Source of the DNA: Candidatus Tectomicrobia bacterium
GTDB lineage: Bacteria > UBA8248
NCBI GenBank assembly: GCA_016192135.1
Contig: JACPUR010000030.1
Location: forward strand, 1 to 64,000
Direction: 5' to 3'
DNA: 64,000 nucleotides
In this document: positions 17,223 to 26,157 of the stretch, piece by piece
Layout of the letters: every line of letters starts with the position of its first letter
How positions within the stretch are numbered: position 1 is the first letter of the stretch
Position numbers and translations under genes: made by a program
The notes under the pieces: generated by a model
What the model was told of the DNA's origin: nothing
The model's database searches: none
The model's input: only the letters and a program-made list of their open reading frames with translations

Positions 17223-18328
17223 TGCGCCGCGCGCTGGCCCTCGCCCTGCTCTTCCTGGCGCTCCCCGCGCAAGCGGCCGAGGCCCCCCTCTGGCGGCCCG
17301 CCCGGCCCGGCTACGTCTACGGGTTCCCCCGCGACCACGGCACGCATCCGGCCTTCAAGACCGAGTGGTGGTACTTCTCCGGGCACTTGAAGGCGGAGGG
17401 CGGGGAGCGCTTCGCCTTCATGATCACCTTCTTCCGCTCGGGGCTGCGGCCGCCCGTGGCGGGCGAGGCGCCCCGGCGGAGCCGCTGGGCCCTGACCGAT
17501 CTCTACCTCGCGCACTTCGCGCTGCTCGAGGCGGGGACGAAGCGCCACCGCCACACCGAGCGCTTCAGCCGGGGGGCGCTCGGGGAATCCGGCGCGGACC
17601 AGGGACGCCTGAACGTCTGGATCGGGGACTGGCGGGCGGAGGGGGAGAAGGACGGGTCCATCCGCCTCGCGGCCGAGGGGGTGGGGGCCCGGCTCGCGCT
17701 CTCGCTCGAGTCCCGGAAGCCTCCGGTCGTCCATGGGAAGGACGGCATCAGCCGGAAGGGGGAGGGCGAGGGGCGCGCCTCGCACTACTACTCCCTGACC
17801 CGCCTCGCGGCCCGGGGCGGATTGACGGTGGACGGGAAGGACTACCGGGTGGAGGGCTCGGCCTGGATGGATCACGAGTTCGGCTCGAACCAGCTCGCCC
17901 CCGGCCAGGCGGGCTGGGACTGGCTGAGCCTCCAGCTCTCGGACGGCCGCGAGCTCATGCTCTACCTCATGCGGCGCGAGGACGGCACGCCCGACCCCCA
18001 CAGCAGCGGGACGGTGGTGGACGCGGACGGCCGGGCGCGGCATCTTCCCCGGGAGGCCTTCCGCCTCGAGCCCGCAGGGACATGGAAGAGCCCCGTGAGC
18101 GGAGCCGTCTATCCGATGGGGTGGCGGGTTCGGGTGCCGGGGGAGGGCATTGAGCTCCGCGTCATCCCCCTGGCCGAGGACCAGGAACTCACCACGGAGG
18201 GGAGCACCCGGGTGATCTACTGGGAAGGGGGCGTCGAGGCCGGGGGCCGATCGGGCGGCGTTTTCGTCACGGGCGCGGGCTTCGCCGAGCTGGTCGGCTA
18301 CGCCGAGAAGGGCCGGCCCCGGTTTTAG
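17222..18328 (+). CDS. Secreted AttH/CrtC-family lipocalin-like hydrolase
   Basis: A 368-residue protein with a Sec signal peptide (RRALALALLFLALPAQA) followed by the AttH/carotenoid 1,2-hydratase fold: FPRDHGTHPAFKTEWWYFSGHL, ASHYYSLTRL, and GSAWMDHEFGSNQL. These proteins have two lipocalin-like barrels. CrtC members hydrate carotenoids, while AttH homologues next to LolD/FtsX genes have no settled role. The sequence supports AttH placement: same operon, no carotenoid genes nearby. It starts by sharing one base with the permease stop. Probably periplasmic and handles a lipid delivered by the transporter (inference). Confidence 0.85.
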   Translation: MRRALALALLFLALPAQAAEAPLWRPARPGYVYGFPRDHGTHPAFKTEWWYFSGHLKAEGGERFAFMITFFRSGLRPPVAGEAPRRSRWALTDLYLAHFALLEAGTKRHRHTERFSRGALGESGADQGRLNVWIGDWRAEGEKDGSIRLAAEGVGARLALSLESRKPPVVHGKDGISRKGEGEGRASHYYSLTRLAARGGLTVDGKDYRVEGSAWMDHEFGSNQLAPGQAGWDWLSLQLSDGRELMLYLMRREDGTPDPHSSGTVVDADGRARHLPREAFRLEPAGTWKSPVSGAVYPMGWRVRVPGEGIELRVIPLAEDQELTTEGSTRVIYWEGGVEAGGRSGGVFVTGAGFAELVGYAEKGRPRF

Positions 18329-18427
18329 CGGGGGTTAGGGCGGCCGGCGGCTTTCGCCCATGGGAAGACCCGAGAGCGAATTTCACCTTTGACCGGAACA
18401 ATTCCTCGCGATAGGGAGTTTATCCTG

Positions 18428-19333
18428 ATGAGTGGGAAGGGGAAGGTGGGCGTCATCGGCCTGGGCCTCATGGGCTCGGCCCTCAGCGGGAACCTGATCC
18501 AGAGCGGCTACGAGGTGAGCGGCTTCGACATCGAGCCGGCCCGGGTGAAGGAGCTGGAGGGCCGGGGCGGCCGGCCGGCATCCTCCCCCGCCGGCGCCGC
18601 CCGCGGAGCCCAGTTCGTGATCACCTCCCTTCTCTACAGCAGCACCGTGCGCGAGGTGTGCTTAGGCAAGGACGGCGTGGCGGAGGCGGCGGAGCCGGGC
18701 CTCATCGTCATCGACGCCTCGACCTCAAGCCCCGACGACTCGGCCGAGACGGCCCGCCTCCTCCGGGAGAGGGGCATCGGCTTCCTGGACGCGAGCCTGA
18801 GCGGGGCCAGCAACGACGCCTGGGCGCGCAGGCTGGTCGCCGTGGTTGGAGGGGAGAAGGCGGATTTCGAGCGGGCCAGGCCCGTCATCGATTGCTTCTC
18901 CCGCTCGGTCTACCACCTGGGCGCGAACGGGGCGGGGGCGCTCACCAAGCTCATCATCAACCACGTGCTGGGGCTGAACCGCCTGGTCCTGGCCGAGGGT
19001 CTGGTGTTCGGGATGAAAGCGGGGGTGGAGATGGAGACCCTGCTCGCCGTGCTCAAGGACAGCGCCGCCTACAGCAAGGCCATGGACCAGCGCGGCCGGA
19101 TCATGATCGAGGCGGACTACGGGAACCCCGTCTCGCGCGTCCGCCAGCACCACAAGGACGTGCGGCTCATCCTCGCCCAGGGCCAGAAGCTGGGCGCCCC
19201 GATGCCGCTCGAGCAGGCGCACCAGCAGGTGCTGCAGGCGGCGGAGGTGAACGGCCTGGCCGACGCCGACACCGGAGCCATCATCGAGGTGCTGCGCCGC
19301 CTGGCGGGAATCCCCTCTCGCTGGGGAGGCTGA
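18428..19333 (+). CDS. NAD(P)-dependent beta-hydroxyacid dehydrogenase (3-HIBDH/GlxR family)
   Basis: A 301-residue protein. It has the Rossmann motif GVIGLGLMGSAL at residue 8, the family segment FLDASLSGAS (family consensus DAPVSGG), and the catalytic Lys region GAGALTKLIINHV near residue 175. Family members oxidise 3-hydroxyisobutyrate, tartronate semialdehyde or similar acids. Changes in the substrate motif prevent a firm choice. ATG at 18428 has GGAG nine bases upstream; an in-frame TTG at 18389 has none. The rhodanese gene starts at the next base after its stop. Confidence 0.88.
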   Translation: MSGKGKVGVIGLGLMGSALSGNLIQSGYEVSGFDIEPARVKELEGRGGRPASSPAGAARGAQFVITSLLYSSTVREVCLGKDGVAEAAEPGLIVIDASTSSPDDSAETARLLRERGIGFLDASLSGASNDAWARRLVAVVGGEKADFERARPVIDCFSRSVYHLGANGAGALTKLIINHVLGLNRLVLAEGLVFGMKAGVEMETLLAVLKDSAAYSKAMDQRGRIMIEADYGNPVSRVRQHHKDVRLILAQGQKLGAPMPLEQAHQQVLQAAEVNGLADADTGAIIEVLRRLAGIPSRWGG

Positions 19334-20932
19334 ATGCCGACGCCCATCAAGCCCCCGGACCTCCGCTCGCTCATGGAGGGCGCCGCCCCGCACGCCGTCC
19401 TGGACGTGCGCGAGCCCATGGAGTTCCACGCGGAGCAGGTCTTCCGCGCGACGAACCTCCCCCGGGGGAGCCTCGAGTTCCGCATCGCCAAGCTCGTGCC
19501 GGTGAAGAAGACCCCCGTCGTCCTCGTGGACGAGGGAGGCGCGCGGGCGGGGCGGGCGGCCCGGACCCTCGAGGAGCTGGGCTACGCGGACGTCCGGCCG
19601 CTCGCGGGCGGCCTCGCCGCCTGGAAGGCCGCGGGCCTGCCCACGGTGAGCGGCACGAACGTGCCGAGCAAGGATTTCGGCGAGAAGATCCACGTGCAGG
19701 ATGCCGTGCCCGAGATCGAGGCGAAGGAGCTCTACGAGCTGATCGGGAGCGGCGCCTCCCCCTGCATCTTCGACGCCCGGACCGAGGCCGAGTATGAGCG
19801 CTTCTCCGTGCCCACCGCGCGGAGCCTCCCCGGCGGCGAGCTCATCCTCCACGCCTGGGATCTCATGCAGGACCAGGGCACCCCCCTCGTCATCAACTGC
19901 GCGGGGCGCACCCGGAGCATCATCGGAGCCCAGACGCTGCGGCGTCTCGGCATCCCCTCGGCGCGGGCGCTGCGGAACGGCGGGATGGGCATCATGCTCG
20001 CGGGCCTTCCCCTCGACCGGGGCAAGCCGGGCGAGATCCCCGCTCCCTCGGAGAGGAGCCGGGCCTACGCCGAGGAGCTCGCGGCGCGCATCGCGGCGGA
20101 GGAGGGCATCCTCTTCGTCTCCGTCGGGGAGCTGAGGGCGCTCCTGGCCAGGGCGGACGAGGAGACGGTCTACCTCCTCGACGTGCGGCTCGCGCCGGAG
20201 TTCCGGGCGGGGCACATCCCCGGCGCCCTCTCCATCCCGGGAGGGCAGGCCGTCCAGCGCACGGACGAGGTGGTGGCGGTGCGGGCCGCCCGGGTCGTGA
20301 CCTGCTGCGACGCCAGCGCGCGCGGGGTGATGACGGCCTACTGGCTCCGGCGGATGGGGCTCGGCGCGTCGGCCCTGCGCGGCGGCGTCGCGGCCTGGCG
20401 CGAGGCGGGGCTGCCCCTCCGGGAAGGGGAGGAGGGCGCCTCGGGCGAGAGCCCCGCCGAGGCGGCGGAGCCCCTGGGGCTGGCGGAGGCGCGGAAAGTC
20501 GCGCGCGGCCTGGCCCCCTCCGCGGCGCGGGTGGTGACGGCGATCTCGTACGTCATCGACGTGGACCCGAGCCCCGGCTTCCGGAAGGGCCACCTCGCGG
20601 GGGCATCCTGGGTGCCGAGGGGATGGCTCGAGGAACGGGCGAAGAAGCTCCTCAGGGAGAAGGAGACGCCCGTCCTCGTCACCTGCGCGGACGGCATGCG
20701 CTCGGCCCTGGCGGCCCGGGCGCTCGTCGAGATGGGCTACGCGCGCGCCGCCTATCTCGACGGGGGCAAGCGGGCCTGGGCGGCGGCCGGGCTTCCCCTT
20801 CAGGAGGGGGAGAAGGGACTCGACGAGACGCCCCAGGACGTGGCCCTGAAGCCCTACGACATCGGCCGCGAGGCGATGGAGAGCTACCTCTCCTGGGAGG
20901 AGGCCCTGGGCGGGAAGCACCGGCAAGGCTGA
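19334..20932 (+). CDS. Four-domain rhodanese (sulfurtransferase)
   Basis: A 532-residue protein with four tandem rhodanese domains (about 1-105, 118-240, 250-370, 385-490). Active-site loops: domain 2 NCAGRTRS, domain 3 TCCDASARGV and domain 4 TCADGMRS all keep the catalytic Cys. Domain 1 has VDEGGARAG with no Cys and should be inactive. Rhodaneses carry persulfide sulfur between donors and acceptors. Chained domains suggest internal relay or scaffolding. It begins immediately after the dehydrogenase stop with GGGGAGG four bases before ATG, so the two genes are one unit. Confidence 0.9.
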   Translation: MPTPIKPPDLRSLMEGAAPHAVLDVREPMEFHAEQVFRATNLPRGSLEFRIAKLVPVKKTPVVLVDEGGARAGRAARTLEELGYADVRPLAGGLAAWKAAGLPTVSGTNVPSKDFGEKIHVQDAVPEIEAKELYELIGSGASPCIFDARTEAEYERFSVPTARSLPGGELILHAWDLMQDQGTPLVINCAGRTRSIIGAQTLRRLGIPSARALRNGGMGIMLAGLPLDRGKPGEIPAPSERSRAYAEELAARIAAEEGILFVSVGELRALLARADEETVYLLDVRLAPEFRAGHIPGALSIPGGQAVQRTDEVVAVRAARVVTCCDASARGVMTAYWLRRMGLGASALRGGVAAWREAGLPLREGEEGASGESPAEAAEPLGLAEARKVARGLAPSAARVVTAISYVIDVDPSPGFRKGHLAGASWVPRGWLEERAKKLLREKETPVLVTCADGMRSALAARALVEMGYARAAYLDGGKRAWAAAGLPLQEGEKGLDETPQDVALKPYDIGREAMESYLSWEEALGGKHRQG

Positions 20933-20958
20933 ATGCGAAGGCCGTTGACGGCCTCGGC

Positions 20959-21381
20959 TCAGCCGGCCGGGACCCTGGGCGGTTCTTCCCTCTTGCCGGC
21001 TCGCTCCTCCCGCGCCGCCGCCTCGTTGTGCTCCCGCACCTGCCGCACCAGCACCCGGAAATCCCAGATCCAGATGACGGTCAGCACGGCGGTCACCAGG
21101 GCGGCCAGGAGGGCGAAGGGCCGGCTCCGGGCGAGCGCCTGGAGGTCCTCGGGCCGGAGCGGCCCAGCGACGAGCCGCACGCCGAAGGCGTGGAGGACAA
21201 TGATCGCCGCCGCCGCCGCGCCCAGGGGGATGAAGAAGTAGGCGAGGAGGAGCTTCACCCCCTCGCGCCCCCGGCCCAGGTAGATCTTGTGCGCGGCCAC
21301 GATGCCGAGGAAGAACCACAGCAGGAAGGCGACGAAGAGGGACTTGCGCTTCCTCGGACGGGGCGCGGTTTCCCCGGTCAT
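20959..21381 (-). CDS. TM2-domain membrane protein
   Basis: A 140-residue protein. After a basic N-terminus (PRPRKRKS) it has the TM2-type hairpin FVAFLLWFFLGIVAAHKIYLGR followed by a second hydrophobic stretch, then a third segment near residue 90 and an Arg/Glu-rich cytoplasmic tail. TM2 proteins are small membrane proteins without an established biochemical role. ATG 21381 is placed just before the conserved basic region. Convergent with the rhodanese gene. Confidence 0.78.
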   Translation of the reverse strand: MTGETAPRPRKRKSLFVAFLLWFFLGIVAAHKIYLGRGREGVKLLLAYFFIPLGAAAAAIIVLHAFGVRLVAGPLRPEDLQALARSRPFALLAALVTAVLTVIWIWDFRVLVRQVREHNEAAAREERAGKREEPPRVPAG

Positions 21382-21465
21382 GGCGGCGGCTCCTGGCGAG
21401 ATGGCGGGAGCATGATAACCCTCGCTGACTCTCAAGAGAAGACAGGCCAGATCTGTAATGATTTC

Positions 21466-21727
21466 ATTCCGGGTGCAGCGAGGCATCTGCTTCTGGATTC
21501 GAAATCACGGACGTTCGGCCGGTCCCGCGTAGGGGCGTATGGCAATATGCCCACGGATCGATGGGCCTCCGGTCATTGTAGGGGCGGTTCGCGAACCGCC
21601 CCTACACATGGGTCCTGCCATCGCTATTCCGTAAGCCGCAGGCACTGCGTCCCCAAAGCAGATTCCTCGGTCGCCCTCTCTTGGGTCCCCAGGCGGCGAG
21701 CCGCCTGGGCGGGCTCCCTCGGAATGA
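21466..21727. repeat. B-family repeat split by two nested A-family elements
   Basis: The left B arm (TTCATTCCGGGTGCAGCGAG, about 21466-21498) and the right arm (GCAGATTCCTCGG... to CCCTCGGAATGACAT, about 21655-21727) are about 160 bases apart. Between them lie an A element with core TATGGCAATA (21529-21554) and a perfect A element with core GTTCGCGAAC (21578-21605). No gene is present between 21382 and 21749. Confidence 0.75.
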
Positions 21728-21749
21728 CATCGGTTCACGATTCTCCCCC

Positions 21750-22919
21750 CTACCCCGCCTCGGCGTGGTGGGCGGTGAGGCGCTCGGGCAGGGCGGCGCC
21801 CCGCGCGAAGCGGTCCGGCGCGAGGGGGCCGATGTCCACGGAGCGGGCCTCGCCCTCCAGTATCCGCTCGGCCATGGCCTGGCCGATGGCGGGGCTGTGC
21901 TGGAAGCCGTGCCCGCTGAAGCCGGCGGCCGCGTGGAAGCCCTCAAGCCCGGCGAAGCCCCCCATGATGCCGTGGTTGTCCGGCGTCACCTCGTAGAGCC
22001 CGGCCCAGCCCCTCAGGATCCGCGCGCGCTCGAAGGCGGGGATTCGCCTCGCGGCGCGCCCGACGGCCCACTCGGCGGCCTCCCAGTCCACGCGCGTGTT
22101 GTAGCTGGGCTCCGCGTCCTGGGGGCCGTAGAGGATGAAGCCCTCCCCCTCGGGCTTGTAGGTCGTGTGCTGCCCAAGGTCGATGGTGAGCGGCATCCCG
22201 GGTGTGAGGCCGGGGACGGGCCCGCTCGCGAACACCTGGCGGCGGATGGGCCGGACCGGGAGCTCCACCCCGGCCATGCGGGCCACCTCGGCCGCCCAGG
22301 GCCCGGCGCAGCAGACGGCGCAATCGGTCTCGATGCTCCCCCGTGGCGTCTCCACCCCCCGGACCCTCGCGCCCTCGATGCGGATGCCCGTGGCCGGGGT
22401 CTCCTGGAGGATGCGGACGCCCAGCTCCCGGCAGCGCCGGGCGTAGCCCTGGACGGCCTCCTGGGGGCCCGCGTAGCCGTCCGCCCCGCAGAAGCTCCCC
22501 CCGCGCAGGTCGTCCGTCCGGATGAAGGGCCAGCGGCGGGCGATCTCCTCGGGCGGGAGGAGCTCGCTCGGCACCCCGAGGCGGGCGTGCAGGGCGCGGC
22601 TCTCCTGGAGGAGGGCCCAGTCCTCCTCCAGGCTGGCGAGCATGAGGTAGCCCACCCGGCGGAAGCCCGGGTCCACCCCGAACTCCCCGGCGAAGCCCTC
22701 CCAGCGGGGCAGGGCGGCCAGGGAGAAGCGCACGTTCACCTCGGTGGAGAAGTCCAGCCGGATGCCCCCCATGCAGGCACCGGTGGAGCCTTCCCCCAGG
22801 GCGCCCCGCTCGAGGAGGACGGCGCCCTTCATCCCGGCCCGGGCCAGGTGGTAGGCGACAGAGAGGCCCACCGCCCCCCCGCCGATGACGATGCAGGGGG
22901 AGGTGCTCGGGATGGTCAT
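21750..22919 (-). CDS. FAD-dependent oxidoreductase, DAO/sarcosine oxidase-like
   Basis: A 389-residue protein. The FAD-binding motif CIVIGGGAVGLSVAYHLARAG is at residue 9, and further signatures are STGACMGGIR, TDCAVCCAGPWAAEV and, near the C-terminus, GLYEVTPDNHGIMGG with GFSGHGFQHSPAIGQAMAE. This is the D-amino-acid oxidase fold of sarcosine/dimethylglycine oxidases and related dehydrogenases, which oxidise secondary or tertiary amino acids. The start at 22919 has AAGGAG seven bases upstream. It stands alone between repeats and an AT-rich gap. Substrate not predictable. Confidence 0.87.
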   Translation of the reverse strand: MTIPSTSPCIVIGGGAVGLSVAYHLARAGMKGAVLLERGALGEGSTGACMGGIRLDFSTEVNVRFSLAALPRWEGFAGEFGVDPGFRRVGYLMLASLEEDWALLQESRALHARLGVPSELLPPEEIARRWPFIRTDDLRGGSFCGADGYAGPQEAVQGYARRCRELGVRILQETPATGIRIEGARVRGVETPRGSIETDCAVCCAGPWAAEVARMAGVELPVRPIRRQVFASGPVPGLTPGMPLTIDLGQHTTYKPEGEGFILYGPQDAEPSYNTRVDWEAAEWAVGRAARRIPAFERARILRGWAGLYEVTPDNHGIMGGFAGLEGFHAAAGFSGHGFQHSPAIGQAMAERILEGEARSVDIGPLAPDRFARGAALPERLTAHHAEAG

Positions 22920-23261
22920 ACGGGGACTCCTTCGGGCCGGAAGTCCCCTGAGTGTAACCCTTTTCGGCGGGAGGCGGAATCTTTTGGGAATCAGTGAATT
23001 GGGTCACGCTGGGCCCAAATTGACCTCTTGATCCCGGCCGCCGTCCCAGGTATCTTATTGGATTATTTGTACCAATACACACGGTTTGTTTCAGGATGAG
23101 ATTGACTTGAATTAACTGCAGGTGTAGATTGCCTTAACAGTTTTGCTCCAATTGCCGCCGACGGCTCGTTAGTTCCAATAAGCGGGATTCCCACCTGATC
23201 CAAGCGGCACTCCGGCGTGGGGCCGGCCGCCGCGCTCCCTACGGACGATTGAGGACGCCGG
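22920..23261 (+). promoter_or_regulatory. AT-rich divergent region with probable sigma-70 promoter
   Basis: 342 bases without a gene, much less GC-rich than the surroundings. TTGACT (23102-23107), a 17-base spacer and TAGATT (23125-23130) make a plausible promoter for the REC-TPR gene. At about 22991-23024 there is an imperfect inverted repeat (AATTGGG...CCCAAATT). Confidence 0.5.
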
Positions 23262-24455
23262 ATGCCGCCGCAGCCGCCGGACAGCCATTCGCGCTTTCTC
23301 CTGATCGAGGGCGAGGCGCGCATCCGCCGCCTCCTCTCCTCGATGCTCCAGGGGGCGGGGGCGAAGATCGTCCACAACATGCCCAACGGGAAGGCGGGGA
23401 AGGAGGTGCTCCTCAAGGAGCCCGTGGACGTGGTGGTGTGCGACTGGGGCGCCTCCGACACGGACGGCGTCGAGTTCCTCCGCGACGTCCGCACCTTCCC
23501 CCTCACCAAGTATCTCCCCTTCCTGATGATGAGCCGGGTCGGGCAGCTCAACGAGGCGGAGATCGCCGCCACCCGCGACTACGACGTGGACGGCCACCTC
23601 TTCAAGCCGATCACCCAGGAGGACCTGCAGCAGAAGGTCCGCGGCGCCGTCGCCCGCTACAACTCGATGGCCAAGGCCTACACCCACCTGGCCCGCGCCG
23701 CCGCCTTCATCGACATCGAGGACTTCGGCGAGGCCCGCAAGGAGATCCAGGCCGCCCAGCGGGAGGGCGCCGAGTCCCCCCGCGTGTGGAGCGAGGCGGG
23801 CAGCCTCCTCGGCGCGATGGACGCCCAGGCCGAGGCCAAGCAGTGCTTCCGCCGCAGCATCGAGCTCGACCGCACCTACGCCCGCGCCTACGACAGCCTC
23901 GGCGCCCTCCTCGAGGAGGAGGGGGACACGGCCGGGGCGGTGAAGTTCTACACCGCCTCCTCCCAGATCAGCCCGCGCAACCGGGACCGCCAGTTCTCCC
24001 TGGCCAAGACCCTGCTCGCCCAGGGGGACGAAGAGGGCGCGCGGCTGGCCATCCACCGGGGCATCGAGGCGGGGGGAGAGGCCTCCTCCCCGGCCGCCCG
24101 CAGCGCCGCCGCGGCGGAGTTCCTCATGGCGGCCGGGCGCGCCGACCTGGCGGAGAAGGAATACGCCTTCGCCCTCGAGGCCGATCCCGCCAACGCGCAT
24201 TATTTCAACCGGCTGGGCATCGCCTTCCGGCGCCAGAAGAAGTACGCCGAGGCCGTGGCGAACTACCGCAAGGCCATCCAGGTGGTGGCGAACGACCCGG
24301 TCCTCTACTACAACCTGGCCATCGCCCAGGCCGAAGCGGGCGAGCTCACCCAGGCCATCGGCACCCTCCGCCGCGCCCTGGTGCTTGACCCCCACTTCGA
24401 GGCCGCCGAGAGCCTGCTCCGCCGGATCATGGGCCGGATGGAGGCCTCCAACTAG
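23262..24455 (+). CDS. Response-regulator receiver domain fused to TPR repeats
   Basis: A 397-residue protein. Residues 10-125 form a receiver domain: phospho-acceptor Asp in VVVCDWGAS and the conserved Lys in HLFKPIT. The acidic pair is EGE rather than DD. From about residue 135 it is a TPR solenoid (six or so helical pairs, such as AYDSLGALLEEEGDTAGAVKFY and YFNRLGIAFRRQKKYAEAVANY). There is no DNA-binding or enzymatic output domain, so it should act by protein contacts. It sits just upstream of a multiheme cytochrome and near a histidine kinase on the opposite strand, a possible signalling set. Confidence 0.88.
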   Translation: MPPQPPDSHSRFLLIEGEARIRRLLSSMLQGAGAKIVHNMPNGKAGKEVLLKEPVDVVVCDWGASDTDGVEFLRDVRTFPLTKYLPFLMMSRVGQLNEAEIAATRDYDVDGHLFKPITQEDLQQKVRGAVARYNSMAKAYTHLARAAAFIDIEDFGEARKEIQAAQREGAESPRVWSEAGSLLGAMDAQAEAKQCFRRSIELDRTYARAYDSLGALLEEEGDTAGAVKFYTASSQISPRNRDRQFSLAKTLLAQGDEEGARLAIHRGIEAGGEASSPAARSAAAAEFLMAAGRADLAEKEYAFALEADPANAHYFNRLGIAFRRQKKYAEAVANYRKAIQVVANDPVLYYNLAIAQAEAGELTQAIGTLRRALVLDPHFEAAESLLRRIMGRMEASN

Positions 24456-24569
24456 GCCTTCCGCCCCCCGCCTTTCCGGTCCCGGCATCGCTGGAAAAGC
24501 GGGCCCGCATTCCCCTATAATTCCACCTGGTCGGCCTGCCTCGCGCTCTTCCATCCCAGGGAGCATCGC

Positions 24570-26084
24570 ATGGAAGAAGGCAGGAGACTGCCCCGGTACG
24601 CCTACAACTGGATCAGCGCGGCCGGGGCCCTCGTCGCGGCGCTGGCCCTCTTCGCCATCGTCTTTCTCTTCATCATCTCGATGTACCTCGGGACCGAGAA
24701 CCCCTACCTCGGCATCCTGATCTACCTCATCCTGCCCATGATTTTGGTGGCTGGGGCGCTCCTCATCCCCATCGGCATGTACGTCCACTGGCGCGTCTGG
24801 CAGCGGACGGGCGAAGTGCCCTTCATGAGGTGGCCGCACCTGGACCTCAACATCGAGCGCCACCGCAACGCGACCCTCGCCTTCATCCTGGGCTTCATGG
24901 CCTTCACCCTGCTGGGGAGCGTGGGGACCTACCAGGCCTACCACTTCACCGAGTCCGTCACCTTCTGCGGGCAGACCTGCCATGCCGTGATGAAGCCCGA
25001 GTTCACGACCTACCAGCACTCGCCGCACGCCCGGGTGACCTGCGCCGAGTGCCACGTCGGGGCGGGCGCGGGCTGGTACGCCAAGTCCAAGATGCAGGGG
25101 CTCTACCAGGTCTACGCGGTGACGTTCAACGCCTTCCCGCGCCCCATCCCCACGCCCATCACCAGCCTGCGCCCGGCGCGCGAAACCTGCGAGCAGTGCC
25201 ACTGGCCCCAGAAGTTCTATGGCGCCATGCAGCGCCGGTTCGACCACTACCGCTACGACAAGGAGAACACCCGCTGGACCCTCAACATGCTGCTGAAGGT
25301 CGGGAGCGGGAACCCCGCCACCGCCCAGGAGTCGGGCATTCACTGGCACATCAACCCGGCGGTGACGGTGGAGTACATCGCCCGGGACGAGAAGCGCCAG
25401 GACGTCCCCTGGGTGCGCGTGACGGACAAGCGCAGCGGGCGGGCCGAGGTCTTCCAGGATTCGGCCAAGCCGCTGACGAAGGAGCAGATCGCCAAGGCCG
25501 AGGTCCGGAAGATGGACTGCATGGATTGCCACAACCGGCCCAGCCACAACCTCTTCCCCCCGGACTACGTGATGGACCTGGAGATGTTCGCGGGCCGGGT
25601 CGACCCCTCCATCCCCCAGATCAAGCTGGCCACCGTCACGGCGATGGCGAAGGATTACCCGACCGAGAAGGCGGCCATGGAAGGCATCGAGCGGGAGATC
25701 GCGGACTTCTACAAGAAGAACCACGCCGGCTTCTACGGGCAGAAGAAAGACTTCGTGGACAAGGCCATCAAGGCCGCGCAGGCGGCCTTCCGCAGCAACA
25801 TCTTCCCCGAGATGAGGGCCAAGTGGTCCTCCTATCCGAACGACATCGGCCACTTCATCTTCCCCGGCTGCTGGCGGTGCCACGGCGGGAAGCACAAGAG
25901 CGAGGGCGGCAAGATCATCACCCACAACTGCGACGTCTGCCACATCATCCTCTCCCAGGGCCCGGGGCCCCAGAAGGAGTTCGTCTCCTCCGAGCAGGGC
26001 CTTCCGTTCCAGCACCCCGTCAACGTCGGCGGGGCCGAGAGGTTCATCGGCTGCTTCAACTGCCACAAGGGGGTGAAGCCGTAG
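24570..26084 (+). CDS. Membrane-anchored multiheme c-type cytochrome (NapC/NirT-like N-terminus)
   Basis: A 504-residue protein with three N-terminal membrane segments. Then follow seven heme sites: a CX3CH (FCGQTCHAVMKPEF) just after the third segment and six CXXCH (CAECH, CEQCH, CMDCH, CWRCH, CDVCH, CFNCH). The first part matches NapC/NirT quinol-oxidising cytochromes (FTESVTFCGQTCH, TYQHSPHARVTCAECH), which pass electrons from the quinol pool to periplasmic partners. It is longer than usual tetraheme NapC, with extra C-terminal hemes, so it may itself carry electrons further. No terminal reductase gene is adjacent. Confidence 0.92.
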   Translation: MEEGRRLPRYAYNWISAAGALVAALALFAIVFLFIISMYLGTENPYLGILIYLILPMILVAGALLIPIGMYVHWRVWQRTGEVPFMRWPHLDLNIERHRNATLAFILGFMAFTLLGSVGTYQAYHFTESVTFCGQTCHAVMKPEFTTYQHSPHARVTCAECHVGAGAGWYAKSKMQGLYQVYAVTFNAFPRPIPTPITSLRPARETCEQCHWPQKFYGAMQRRFDHYRYDKENTRWTLNMLLKVGSGNPATAQESGIHWHINPAVTVEYIARDEKRQDVPWVRVTDKRSGRAEVFQDSAKPLTKEQIAKAEVRKMDCMDCHNRPSHNLFPPDYVMDLEMFAGRVDPSIPQIKLATVTAMAKDYPTEKAAMEGIEREIADFYKKNHAGFYGQKKDFVDKAIKAAQAAFRSNIFPEMRAKWSSYPNDIGHFIFPGCWRCHGGKHKSEGGKIITHNCDVCHIILSQGPGPQKEFVSSEQGLPFQHPVNVGGAERFIGCFNCHKGVKP

Positions 26085-26106
26085 GGCGGTTTTCACAGGT
26101 CGGGCC

Positions 26107-26142
26107 GGCCCCTCTCCCGCGATGGGGAGGGGCCGTTTTTTT
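26107..26142 (+). terminator. Probable terminator after the cytochrome gene
   Basis: GGCCCCTCTCCC and GGGGAGGGGCC form a stem with a short loop, then a run of T. It lies between convergent genes. Confidence 0.75.
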
Positions 26143-26157
26143 GGGGGGGGGACGATG

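Noticed and set aside
15140-18328. 1062-residue open frame; only its last third is real
   Set aside because: The first part is a shadow of the permease in another frame. The real gene begins at 17222.
23169-26096. 975-residue minus-strand frame over REC-TPR and cytochrome
   Set aside because: Lacks domains and is a GC-driven antisense frame; heme motifs read on the plus strand.
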